The notes beneath the pieces are model-generated. The model saw only the letters and a list, made by a program, of their open reading frames with translations, was not told the DNA's origin and ran no database searches. Below, piece by piece: positions 23,241 to 33,884 of a stretch of 64,000 nucleotides of DNA. The translations under genes were made by a program, and so were the position numbers. This stretch comes from Corbicula japonica (taxonomy: Eukaryota; Mollusca; Bivalvia; Venerida; Cyrenidae), in NCBI GenBank assembly GCA_038501625.1, contig JAZAYU010000037.1, forward strand, positions 1,674,001 through 1,738,000, in the 5' to 3' direction. The number at the start of each line of letters is the position of its first letter. The first letter of the stretch is position 1.

Positions 23241-23954
23241 ATAAAACGTCTGTAATAGTACAACCGTACCAATCGCCGTGCCGAAGGCCAAAAGTGTTAC
23301 AGGTCGGTATTGCCGAGATTGTATATTAACCAAACTTTGTCATGTTCTCTTCTCCTGCTCATTTGTTTACAGGAAGAAAATTGGTAACTCTTGAAACACA
23401 GAAAAACTTGAAGATTCAGATAAACCACTAAGGAAAACTCAAATTAACGTTATATTTTAATAACATACATAAGATACTTTGAAGTATCTAACCACCGTAT
23501 GTATAAAAAAAATCGTTTCGGTATGTAATTTTCTGGTAAATGGCAACGTTAGTCAAAATATGTAAGTCTTTATGTCAATAATCAAATTAATTCAGTTCAG
23601 TTGCATATGTAACTGTTACTCACCAAATAAAAATAATAAAAAAGTACACAAACTAAGTGACTAAAGCTGGTTATGGATTCCCAGTGAATATCGCGTGCAT
23701 TTAACATCTTGGGTAGCCCAAACCTGTCGAATTTTGACGGATCGTTGTGATGAAAAATATTACAGGGATAATTGTAACGGAAAATGAAAAAGTCGGTCTA
23801 TTTAAAGTAAAAGGTTAGATCAGAAACTCTGGTTGGGATTTTGGGCAACTGTGATATATGCATAAAATACAGCAATAAACGACAGAACAAGTAAATTCAA
23901 AGAAAGATAAATAAATACCACTGAATTTCGAAGCGGAGTGAAACATTTAAGAAA

Positions 23955-24150
23955 ACAAGTAACGTAAATAATAATAAATAAATACTTAAATAAACAAATA
24001 CAATTAATAAATAAATAAATTAATTAATTAATAAATTAAATTAAAAAAAATATAATAAATAATAAATAAATAAATCATTTAATAAATAAATAAATAAATA
24101 CATAAATAAATAAATAAATTAATTAATTTATAAACACAAAACAAATAAAT
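23955..24150. repeat. AAAT-type simple repeat
   Basis: Nearly pure A/T with repeated AATAAATA words. A shorter version at about 18145-18173 lies in the equivalent place of the other duplicate. Confidence 0.85.
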
Positions 24151-25084
24151 ATATAAATACAATTTTTTTATTAAACATTAAAAAATCATACGGCAATCAA
24201 CTCAAAACGAGGCTATACGGGAAAGCTGAATGATTGGACTATGACTTCAGCCCCTACTGGATAGCAGAATCTGCAGTCAGCGATCGTCGTGGTGCGAAAA
24301 TGTGTCGGTAGTGTGTTGTTTTGTTCTAGTCATTTTTTTTTAAATTTCACTATTCGTTCGATATTGCTGCTTTAATATTTTTAAAACATTTAAAATTTTG
24401 TCGGTGGAACTGAATTTATCCTTGGCAGTATGAATGCTATCATGCTGATATGGTAGCTATCTCAACTGTTGATGCTATTTATTTAATCAAAAATACTTTC
24501 ATTTTAATTTCAAATATATATTGTATAGTCTATTGTTATAATCAGTTTGATACTTGGTTATATAAATGATGCTTTAAGTTTACTCCCAGAATACACATTC
24601 TCGTTAAACTTTAAACTGTAGAAAGTTCTCTACTCTTATTGAAATAATTTCATCCAATTTTATTTTATTCCGTTTTACATCGCAAGTTCTCGACTTATTA
24701 TAACAATACACAATGTAACTATCAAAATATTAATAGGCTCCTATACCACTCATTCATACTTCAATGACTCATACTGGTCATTCATTAAATATTAGCCTTA
24801 ACAAGTTAGCTTTAAGGCTTGAAACAGATGGTTACTTTCATTGACAATCGAAATATTCCCAAGTGCTGAGATAATTTCCTCTCGTGTTACAGGCAATACT
24901 TTTACTACAAGTTTTCATACATGTCCTGTAAACATTGAACTTAACTGATTAAAAAATACGACTTTTCATCATGCATTTATTCTTTACTAAAACGTTTTCT
25001 GTTACATTTTTCAGTTGTTTTTTAATTATTTTTTTTGTATTTGCTTTTTAGTTTTGATTTTGTTGACTTTTTAATTTTTTTAAT

Positions 25085-25660
25085 AGATGAAAAGGAAACT
25101 TTGAAAGCCATCCAGCACGACAAATATGAAAATATTGCAGGCTCGGTTTGATTGAGTCTGTTCATGGGCAGTAATGGAAATGCATATTACTGCCCACGCC
25201 GCCTAGCCCCGGGTTGAGCGCAACTTAATATTTACACCAATAAACAGTACAATTTTGACCCATCCCAAACGATGGTATACATATGGCGGTGAACATGGAA
25301 CCTTCAATGGGGTATTTTCAGATTAATACCATTCCATTCCGGCGTATGGTCCCCAGATAAAAAAATGGGTTTGCCCTAAACGAGAAAACAATGGGCGGAA
25401 CTAAACAAAATAGAATTTTGACAGAGGATCTGAGAATATAAATCCTGCACATCACAGACAACGCCAAAGGCAAAATCTAAAAAGCAGGAAGTATATCCTT
25501 AGGGTGATTGAACAATATCCAAATCTATATTGGCTGGGTTATTGAAACCACATATCTATAAACTGGCCAAAATATTTAAACAAAAGCAATTTTAAAGTAC
25601 TATTAACATAGTACATAAGTATCTTGCTCAACGACCTTCAAAGGACATTAAATGATAACT
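25085..25660 (+). repeat. R1 repeat, left of the IL-17-like gene
   Basis: Core and extended parts as at 20276. It is in opposite orientation to 27836-28170, so the IL-17-like gene sits between inverted copies. Confidence 0.7.
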
Positions 25661-26254
25661 GAACACTTGGTAGAGGAGGTTCCAAGCAAATATTATTAAA
25701 ACCGATGTGCAATTGATTAATGCCTATCTGTACATATACGTGAATTGACATAATATATGTTATGACCCTTTGTGCGCGACAAATCAATCGCCGTCGGGAA
25801 AATTCGGAACCTGTCGGTAATTGAAAAGACGCGTAAGCCGGAAACGTTAACCATTTTTGCACTGAAAGTACACTGACTGTAAATTAAAATCGTTTTGATT
25901 TCACGCGAACTAAGGAATAATGAGGAATAATGACGTGACACTTTAATCAAAATAGCTGGATTGTTCAAATTATTCTTGAAATTACAATTAACTATATTGA
26001 AAACAATCATCACGCCGATGTATTGTAACTCATTCAAAGATAAACAAGACTTAATTTAATTTCCAAAACTTAATGTTACAAAACGAAAAGTTGCAGGTAC
26101 ACGTTCCCTGTTACGACATACAGCAAGCGATCATTTTTCACGTATATGAGCCACGTGAATCGATAGGGGAGACAACCAAACATGTCATCGAATTATTCGG
26201 GAGGCGTATATCATTATCGTTTTAATTGCTTTAATTTCCTTTCCATATTTGCAG
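25661..26254 (+). other. IL-17-like 5' flank
   Basis: The ATG at 26255 is directly preceded by a polypyrimidine run and TTTGCAG (to 26254), a good 3' splice site. The 5' leader is therefore probably in an upstream non-coding exon. The frame from 26182 that begins MSSNYSGG has no cytokine features. No upstream exon could be fixed. Confidence 0.45.
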
Positions 26255-26896
26255 ATGATAATAACGTCAGTAGCAGCCATGTATTTGCTACAGTTGGCAG
26301 TCAGCATGCCAGCGCAGAAACAAAGCAACAAATTAGGCCTAGCAACCTTGCTGGACATCGATAATAACATTACAGCGGAACACATGGTCCAGAAACGATC
26401 GTCTGGTTCAGCCGAGTTTTTCATGGACCAGGAGTCGCACAACAATTTGATAATTCAAGAGGAAATAAAATCAAATTGCAACCAAGCTTCCGTCAGCCAA
26501 ACGGCTTTTAACAACGCATACATATGTCCGACTATAGTATCAACAGGGGCGAATGATCCAGACCACAAACGCTCAACATGTCCCTGGTATTATGAAGCCG
26601 ATCACGACGCCACTCGATTCCCGACCACCATTCTAAAGGCCGTTAGTCTGTGCGATTACTGCATCGGATCAGGCAGACTTCACGAATGCATACCTATTAA
26701 ACAAACCATCCCCGGTCTAAAGCAACATAAACAACTTGACGCCAATGGAAACTTCGTATGGACACAAATTGAAATAACGACGACGGTTGGATATACCTGC
26801 GCTGGTAGAAGAATTGCGAAGAGCGTCACAAAAACGAACAAACAGTTGACAACCATTAAGGTAACGGCTGCTACCACACCGGCTTGGGCGAAGTGA
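26255..26896 (+). CDS. IL-17-like secreted cytokine
   Basis: Encodes 213 residues. The N-terminus (MIITSVAAMYLLQLAVSMPA) is a signal peptide with likely cleavage near residue 18-20. A QKR dibasic site at 46-48 and an NIT sequon at 38-40 precede the mature domain. The IL-17 core reads TCPWYYEADHDATRFPTTI, then KAVSLCDYCI, ECIPIKQTIPGL, WTQIEITTTVGYTCAGRR. This has the family order: C-P-W-x-Y, D-x-x-R-x-P, A-x-x-x-C-x-x-C, the E-C-x-P strand and the final V-G-x-T-C. IL-17 proteins form cystine-knot dimers that signal through IL-17 receptors and drive epithelial and haemocyte responses in molluscs. The single coding exon is consistent with many bivalve IL-17 genes. The true ATG is 26255; translating from 26249 would need a TTG start. 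Confidence 0.92.
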   Translation: MIITSVAAMYLLQLAVSMPAQKQSNKLGLATLLDIDNNITAEHMVQKRSSGSAEFFMDQESHNNLIIQEEIKSNCNQASVSQTAFNNAYICPTIVSTGANDPDHKRSTCPWYYEADHDATRFPTTILKAVSLCDYCIGSGRLHECIPIKQTIPGLKQHKQLDANGNFVWTQIEITTTVGYTCAGRRIAKSVTKTNKQLTTIKVTAATTPAWAK

Positions 26897-26973
26897 TAAA
26901 GTAAGAACTGAAACACGTCGGTAATGACAGCTGGTATAGAAATCGAGATTTTCACTATGGACTTGGACAATGT

Positions 26974-26979
26974 AATAAA
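26974..26979 (+). terminator. Polyadenylation signal AATAAA for IL-17-like gene
   Basis: AATAAA 78 bp after the stop, just past the end of the 3' flank shared with copy 1. Confidence 0.6.
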
Positions 26980-27099
26980 ACAGTCAGCAGCTATCGTTAA
27001 CGGCAAGACCTCCAGCGGCTTGGACTCGGTGCAAAAAGAATTGAAACTCGCCGGTGACGATACGAGGGAAGAAAATTCTAGATTTTCACAATAGATCTA

Positions 27100-27835
27100 G
27101 GACGGAGACTTTTTTACGTCTTTGAAGTTGGCGTTACGCCATAGGTTATACGTCGTACATACAAATCTACTGCGACATTCTCCATTTAAGAGTCCTAAGT
27201 TCATTACTACAGTCGACTCAGTCCCACTTCATAGGTTCATTGTTTAAGTCGACAAAGTGTTACGACCAACGTTTGTTTCTAAAGTCCTACGACTTTTAAA
27301 GATTCTAAGATAAATGCTATTAATTCGTGAAATTTAATGTAAATATTAAGTACTTTCGTGAATGCGTTTTTCGTTTCTATGGAACCGGTTTTATGTTCAT
27401 TTCTAGAGTAGAATCTGTCCTACACTTAATCCTACAAGTGATCCAGCCCAAGTTCTACCTTCCCTTTACAACCGAGTGAGGTGAGTCCTGCGCTCCTCAG
27501 TTATTCTAACGTCCATTCATATACTAGTAGGCGAGCCAGTAATACGTCCTACATCCTACGTTCATCCTATTCCAGTTTTATATTCTGTGTCAAATCTACT
27601 CAACCATATCTCTAACACTCATTTCTACAGTCGTCACAAACCTACGTCCTATGTTCATTCCTTCAGTCGATATCGTCCACTGTTCTGTGTTTATATACTG
27701 TCCGCCCAGTCAAATGTTCAATCCTATAGTCGAATCAGACACAACCCTACAGTCATACCTACAGTTGACAAATACCAATCCTTTTCTATTTAGCATCGTA
27801 GTCATTGCGGTTATCGTAACGTCATTCGAAGGTCG
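27100..27835. repeat. Degenerate CCTACGTTCAT / CTACAGTCGAC repeats
   Basis: The two words CCTACGTTCAT-like and CTACAGTCGAC-like alternate irregularly (for example 27190-27240, 27550-27600, 27640-27680, 27715-27770), giving a decayed minisatellite. Short frames inside have no protein features. Confidence 0.55.
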
Positions 27836-28170
27836 TTGAGCAGGGTACTTTTGAAAGTTTGTAGTACATCTAAAATTACATTTGTTTAAATATTTCGGCC
27901 AGTTAAAAAAAACCCGCATTGAAGGTTCCATGTTCACCGCCATATGCATACTATCGTTTGGAAAGGATCAATATTGTACTGATTACTATTGAAATATTGA
28001 GTTGCGCTCAACCCGGGGCTAGGCGGCATGGGGAATACTATGCATTTCCATTACTGCCCATGAACAGGCTCTATCACACCGAGTCTGATAAATTTTCATG
28101 TTTGTCGATTTCGGTAAATGTCAAATTCCCCTTTGCATCTATTTCATCCGTTTTGTCATTGATCCTGCAT
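27836..28170 (-). repeat. R1 repeat, inverted, right of the IL-17-like gene
   Basis: The reverse complement matches 25100-25650 in order: GCCTGTTCATGGGCAGTAAT, CCGCCTAGCCCCGGGTTGAG, ATATGGCGGTGAACATGGAA, ACTGGCCGAAATATTTAAAC and the CAACGACCTTC end. Confidence 0.75.
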
Positions 28171-28310
28171 ATATCATGTGAAGATGTGTTAAATGTAGTT
28201 AAACAATCTTTAACATATTAAATTCAAATTGTTGTTGCATAAGCGATAATACATTGGACGATTTGAGAAAGTAATAAATTCGTCTTATTTCGTAATATGC
28301 ACGGTACCAC

Positions 28311-28708
28311 TAACAGGGCTATTATACCACTAGACTTTTAAAATGTCGTGCACTCACAAAATCACTCGCTACATGTGGGAGTTTTGCTTATTTCTCAATA
28401 ATGTCTGGACCGATTTTGGTCAGATAAAGAGCACCGTACTCCTGTTAAAAAGCATTTTCAACGACGTTTAACATTAAATATCAATCGGCTAGCGTTTTCT
28501 CTAACAATCAAAGACATTTCAAACAAAATTTGTCGTTAAATGTTTGAGAAAACAGCAAACGAATGATATTGGCGGTTAAAAGTCGATGAAAATGCTTTTA
28601 ACAGTTTGGTGCTCTTTATCCGATCAAAATCGGTCTAGAAATTACTCAGGAGAGTTATTTTTATGTGTGCATGACTTTGTTAAAGTGACGTAGTATAGCC
28701 ACCCTAAT
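28311..28708. mobile_element. Imperfect palindromic MITE, about 400 bp
   Basis: The left half (AGGGCTATTATACCAC, CCGATTTTGGTCAGATAAAG, AAAGCATTTTCAACGAC) is mirrored on the right (GTCGATGAAAATGC, CTTTATCCGATCAAAATCGG, GTAGTATAGCCACCCT). Non-coding foldback. Confidence 0.68.
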
Positions 28709-30943
28709 TAAGTCCGTCACAAGTTCAACGTACACTGTTGTCGAAATGGAGTTAACATTGTGTTTTGTATAAACCGCCGATTTTGTCTGAGCAAATGGAT
28801 TTCACTTTTAAAATTTGACAAATGCAGAGCGTTAAAAAGGACACATGGAAAGATGTGTTCTCTGATAATTCAAAAGGTTTTGCTTTTTGCTGTTATATAA
28901 GTCATTTACATCGCCTTCATTTGGGTTCATTTCGAGGTGAACATAACTTCAACGTTTTATAAGTTTGAGACTGAATATTGTATTTTATTTAGATAAAATA
29001 TGTATAAATGCCATTGTATAAGTTTATGGTCTTTTTATGTAAGAAAAACACAGCTTTTTACAGAGTTTTTAATTATTTGTTCTTTGTTCCCAGATTCGGT
29101 ATCGGCTTCCATTTTTATCTATACGATATGGAAATGTGTAAGAAAAGGCGAAATAAGCATATGAAAAATGGCCACATCGAGAAGACACAGCCTACCCACA
29201 CAGCCAAATCAAAACGCAGAGAGAAAAAGGTTATAAAAAGATCAATTGTATAATAGACAGTAAAAACAGATAACGAAAATGAGAATTCAAATAGACTGGG
29301 GTATTAACCAGGTTCTAGAATGCACCAATCTTACACCTGCCCTAACAGGTCCTCATATAAACAAACAAGTTGTCTTGGTGAATTAGCTCCAGCAAACCAA
29401 TCAGCTCGACAATGTCGCATCTAAAACATATAATAAAGCATCAAAGAGGTGCAAGTTTGAAAGTAGGACACACAATGATCTTCTGTAAAAAGCCTCTGAC
29501 TTCAGAAGGCTCACGCGGTTTTAAACCCTGACTTTCTGAACTTTCCATATGCGCGTATTATGTCATGTTCTAGACTTAAATTATTTGGGACAAGTAGTAA
29601 GAAAATTGTACTAAAACACGATAAGGAAGGTAAAAATAATGTTTCGTTTCCTGTGTTACTAATAAACAAAGATCAACCGACAATATTTACATTTTTGTAA
29701 CATGCAAGCAATCATATGGCACTTTGCTCATCATCTCATAAAGGGAGAGTGTATGGCGTTGACTATGTGGTATTGTTAATTATCTTCCCTTCTTATCAGT
29801 CGTCAGATTATCGGAGATTAACGAAGTCTACGGTCAATAGTGTCATTTGCGCATAACCAAAATTAAAAAGTAAATCCTGTTGCAAAAACGAAAAATGTAA
29901 AATGTCTGCCATCTTAATTCCTAACAAACTATTTAAAAGTGAAAGTTCTACGTTTCGTCTATTAAAGTTAATTTACTGTTAAGAAAATTACTGCTCTTTG
30001 ATAAAAAAATCATCGTAGATAAAATAGTACTCGATTCGAACGGACAAAAGAGGAATACTACGTTATTTGGTAATGCAGTTTATACAAGCCACAAAACGCG
30101 CACACTCCAGCAGGGCGCTAAAGAAATAATAAGAAGTAGGATCATAAAATGATGGCAGGAAAAACATCTTTTACAGTCATTTACACACCTACCCAACAGA
30201 GCCTACACAATTTACTCACTAAAGCGTTACCTTGCTTATACACGTTAGTATTTCCACGACTATATCGTTAATACCTTTATATGGTCCAATGGGAATAATC
30301 GATTATATGTATACAGAAAGGCGTTTATGGGGTTTTGCAAATAATATTGCCTCTACCTGGGAGAGAACCCGACTCTGCTAGAATTAATACACTTTAATGT
30401 ATATTGAATCGTTTAAAAGACGGTAAATCAATAGTAAACTGTGGTGAAATGACAAAGCAAATCTTGGTGTATTGTGATGTTGTGGAGGAAATTTACTTGT
30501 ACTTGGAAGACCGAAGTGTGTCCACAAATTGCAAATGAAATTGCCTGTCTGTCTGCTTAGTTGGCCGCTTGTTTGCTGTCCTGCTTCCTACCAGGAATCA
30601 CAACAACGAGACCAACGTACCATTTGTACTAAAACATCTCTGAAACATATCCAATCATGTAACTAATCCAACGTTCTTTATTACTTTTTATTTTTTATAT
30701 TCCAGAACTAGCCATGGCACGTATAAGATATGAGATAAGTAACCAACGAAGAAACCTTCAGATATAAAGGAACAGATCTAAGCACCAGACACGGCGACAT
30801 CGCCTAGCCTAGAGTGCTGTACGTGGTAACAGACGTGCCATCATAGAGTTCTCATAGAGAAATTTTCTGACATCGCCTATATGCCATAACTATCCACAAA
30901 TGACCCTCTGAATATCTAGACATAAACATAGACTTATTTTTAA
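28709..30943. other. Intergenic with R2 fragments
   Basis: About 29155-29230 carries R2-like AATGGCCACAT and CAGCCTACCCACACAGC. About 29295-29420 matches R2-associated ACCAGGTTCTA and CAAGTTGTCTTGGTGAA blocks also seen at about 60285 and 56535. The 81-codon frame at 29008-29253 overlaps the repeat and is not a gene. Confidence 0.45.
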
Positions 30944-31746
30944 GGTAAGACCTGTGTAATGGGCACTATTAAGAATCCAACATCTGATTATATTTTCATC
31001 AACTGCTTCATACCACTGACTTGTATGCAAAATTTTAATGATTTTCACCGTGTAGTTTTTGAGATTTTTAGCTTTTTTTATTTAAAAAAGTGAGAAAAAA
31101 CGTGAAAGTATCCAAATTCTTTAATCGGTGACAAAATTTTATGTTATTGATAAATTCAACCTTAATTTTTTTACAGTTTATCAAAAATATGTTATATTTT
31201 ACTAAACCAATTTAAGATATAATATATAAATACATAATATATCTTAAAATGACATTTTTTGACCAAATAAATTTTAAAAATGCATTTTTTTTATATTTCA
31301 CGAGACTAAATTAATGAAAATTGTGCAAAATCCTTATTGGTGCAATATACCAAACTTTACTATTTTTTAACTATATACCTTAAGCAAAATTTAAACAAAA
31401 TTTCAGAGAAGTTTACCGTCCAGTTCTAGAAATTTTCAAATTGATGACTTGAATAAACACTATTCTGATAGCGAAAACCCCTTTAATCTTGATTATTTTG
31501 CTTATTTTAGTTTAAATCATGAGAATTTTTTATTCAATGACAGAATTACACAGGAAAAAAAGAAATATGCCAATTATTTAAGCTCAAGGCTTACAAAAAA
31601 AAGTTAGCTTCCAGAAGGATTTGAACCCTGGTCCTCTTGCAACTCAAGGGGAAGTAACCACTGCGGGGAGTTTGGCTAATTTACTACTATAGTTACCTCC
31701 CTTGGATACTCTTCTGGATAAAGGTATTCATTACACAGGTCTTACC
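30944..31746. mobile_element. 803-bp MITE with TTAA duplication
   Basis: Perfect 18-bp TIRs (GGTAAGACCTGTGTAATG and reverse complement) flanked on both sides by TTAA (30940-30943, 31747-31750). TTAA duplication is characteristic of piggyBac-type insertion, though the terminus does not begin with CC. The minus-strand interior has a tRNA T-arm-like word (CCAGGGTTCAAATCC, about 31618-31632). No transposase frame. Confidence 0.78.
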
Positions 31747-31763
31747 TTAACATATACAGACAT

Positions 31764-32162
31764 TACCGCGCTTGTACTATCTCGCCATAGAGCTAGCTTT
31801 TATGGCGACGTGGTAGAGCGTTGGACTGTCATGCGAGGGGTCCCGGGTTCAATCCTTGGTTCAGGCGTGGATTTTTCAGAACTCTTGTTACAAATGGCGC
31901 CCAACGTGGGAGCAGTCAAGGATGTTTAAACACCTCGAGATCACTCCACAAGTGAATCTCTATACTCAATGGAAATTCGATGACGAATTCCAATCTGGAG
32001 GGGGTGTATGTAACCCGGCTCTGGTTGAGTTAGTACCGCGCTTGTACTATCTCGCCATAGAGCTAGCTTTTATGGCGACGTGATTGAGCGTCGGACTGTC
32101 ATGCGAGGGATCCCGGGTTCAATCCTTGGTTCAGGCGTGGATTTTTCAGAACCCTTGTTACA
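31764..32162 (+). mobile_element. Miniature LTR (TRIM-like) element with tRNA-like LTRs
   Basis: Two direct repeats (31764-31892 and 32034-32162) differ at about 5 of 129 positions. The first ends TTGTTACA and after two bases comes TGGCGCCCAACGTGGG (31895-31910), which is the tRNA-Lys-type primer binding site. The second repeat is preceded by a polypurine run GGAGGGGG (31997-32004) and starts TGTATGTAACCC, so the right LTR spans 32005-32162 (158 bp). TGTAAC and GTTACA form the inverted LTR ends. The left LTR lacks its first 29 bp. The internal part is only about 110 bp and has no genes. Each LTR contains tRNA-like A-box (TGGTAGAGCGTTGG) and B-box (GGGTTCAATCC) words. Confidence 0.75.
31895..31910 (+). 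promoter_or_regulatory. Primer binding site (tRNA-Lys type)
   Basis: Sixteen bases identical to the first 16 of the tRNA-Lys(1,2) primer binding site known from retroelements, two bases after the LTR end. Confidence 0.8.
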
Positions 32163-32182
32163 CCTAGACATTTACATACACG

Positions 32183-32297
<115 letters not shown>

Positions 32298-32299
32298 CC

Positions 32300-32425
32300 A
32301 CCGAGCACGACAAATATGTACATATTGCAGGCTCGGTTTGATTGAGCCTGTTCATGGAAGTAACGGAAATGCACATTACTGTCCACGCCGCCTAGCCACG
32401 GGTTGAGCACAACTCAATGTTGTTA
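32300..32425 (+). repeat. R1 core copy
   Basis: GCAGGCTCGGTTTGATTGAG through CGCCGCCTAGCCACGGGTTG. Confidence 0.75.
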
Positions 32426-32429
32426 TGAT

Positions 32430-33077
32430 GAAAGATGAAAAGGAACTGTGAAAGTCCCCGAACGTGACAGAAGTATATAAGACAAATGATTTAAACAGGA
32501 AAAGAAACTACGACTATAAGATGTCAGCTATACTTATCGACTTTTTTAGGCTAATTAAATGTAAATATAACAAAGTACAAAGTATTGAGACACTGATGTT
32601 CTCCAGACTGCATTGCTTTCTTTCAGATATCGCTTGATTCATCAATAAGTCTGCTCGAGATCAAATAAACCACCTTTAGCAAATATTCCAATACTTGAAA
32701 AGCTTTTTTTTAAATTTGATTTTCAGTATTTACTGCTAATCTAGGTCTAATTCCAACCGGAAATTAAACACATTGCTTCACAATTATGCTGTTAATCACG
32801 CATTTTCTCCATGTATCGTTAGGAAGCAAGTGTGAGTTAGGTTCTTCCTACAACCTGGTTTTAAACTCCCCAAAACAAATATATTTTGCTACTTATCGTT
32901 CTGGTGGTAGTCCCTAGAGATTTTGTTATTTAAATATGGTCTTGTTTTAAAAATAGAATCATAGTATAAACTACTTGTGCTCTCTTTTCATTTGTTAATG
33001 CCTCGCGACGCAACACCATCAGTAACAGAATAGAAAAAATATATTTCTTTTCATTCAATAATCACTGGTATAAAGGT
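32430..33077. repeat. FReD-cluster duplication unit A, left part
   Basis: Matches unit B (40800-41449) and unit C (52020-53750), e.g. TTCTCCAGACTGCATTGC, TCTGCTCGAGATCAA and the ending AATAATCACTGGTATAAAGG. The unit continues at 35762 after a 2.68-kb insertion. No coding content. Confidence 0.8.
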
Positions 33078-33884
33078 TAAGGCCGAGATCGGTTCTCCTG
33101 GAGAACTTTTGCTTGATTGAGGTTAATTGGATGCTTTGCACACAGAGGTCATTAAATAACAGTGGGGGTGCAGATTAATGGGTGCCTGTCTGGTCATTGA
33201 TTCTGTCTAAATGAAAGTTTTCAAAATGCCAAGGTATTTGCAGAATCCCTTACCAACTTGATAGATTTACACAATGTAATTTCTTGCGTATGTTTCATGA
33301 CAGAAATTACATATATTAGGTATATAAAAGCATATGATAACCAAAATAATTACCATTTTATTTTAAAATTGAATTACAAATCAGAAAACACTACATTCAG
33401 CTAAGAAATAGAAAACTATATTAACCAGCAAATTGTCTCAAGCCCATTTCCTGTATTGTCACGAGATAATGATATTAATAAAAACAAAGGATCTCTGCCA
33501 TCCTTATCAACTTCTAAACTTTAAGAAAACAGTTTTAGAACAGCAGTTTTATAATATAAGAGATAGTTGATTATTCAACATAAACACTTATTCATTCCAT
33601 GTAAGGCACATCTTTTAGATTGGATATAATGTACTGATCTGTCTCAGAATGCATTGTGACATCACTTCTCATCTATGACAGATTGCCCATCCCCCTCCAT
33701 TTTCGCGTGATTGTTTCATCTGTAAATATCTTGGATCATTCCAGGCCCCCAAACTTGACATTACTTTCCAATAGCTTGAATACTTTTTGCACATGTAATG
33801 GAACTATTATCTCTACATGGAGTTTGGCCTTGTTTTAAGATTGAAATATATTCCGGACTTCCGGAGCTCCCTCAGTAAAATATA

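Larger units (their letters stand above)
22080..25060. repeat. Segmental duplication, copy 2 (pairs with 16020-18900)
   Basis: See copy 1 for shared markers. This copy additionally contains a SINE (22484-22762), a long (AG)n tract and an expanded AAAT-rich block at about 23955-24150. Confidence 0.75.

Noticed and set aside
26182..26364. Upstream start for the IL-17-like protein
   Set aside because: The frame beginning at 26182 is not in the cytokine frame; the TTTGCAG immediately before the ATG at 26255 suggests a splice acceptor.
31785..31862. Functional tRNA-Asp-like gene (GTC in the anticodon position)
   Set aside because: Acceptor stem does not pair, and the same sequence recurs as a direct repeat bounded by LTR features; better explained as part of an LTR.
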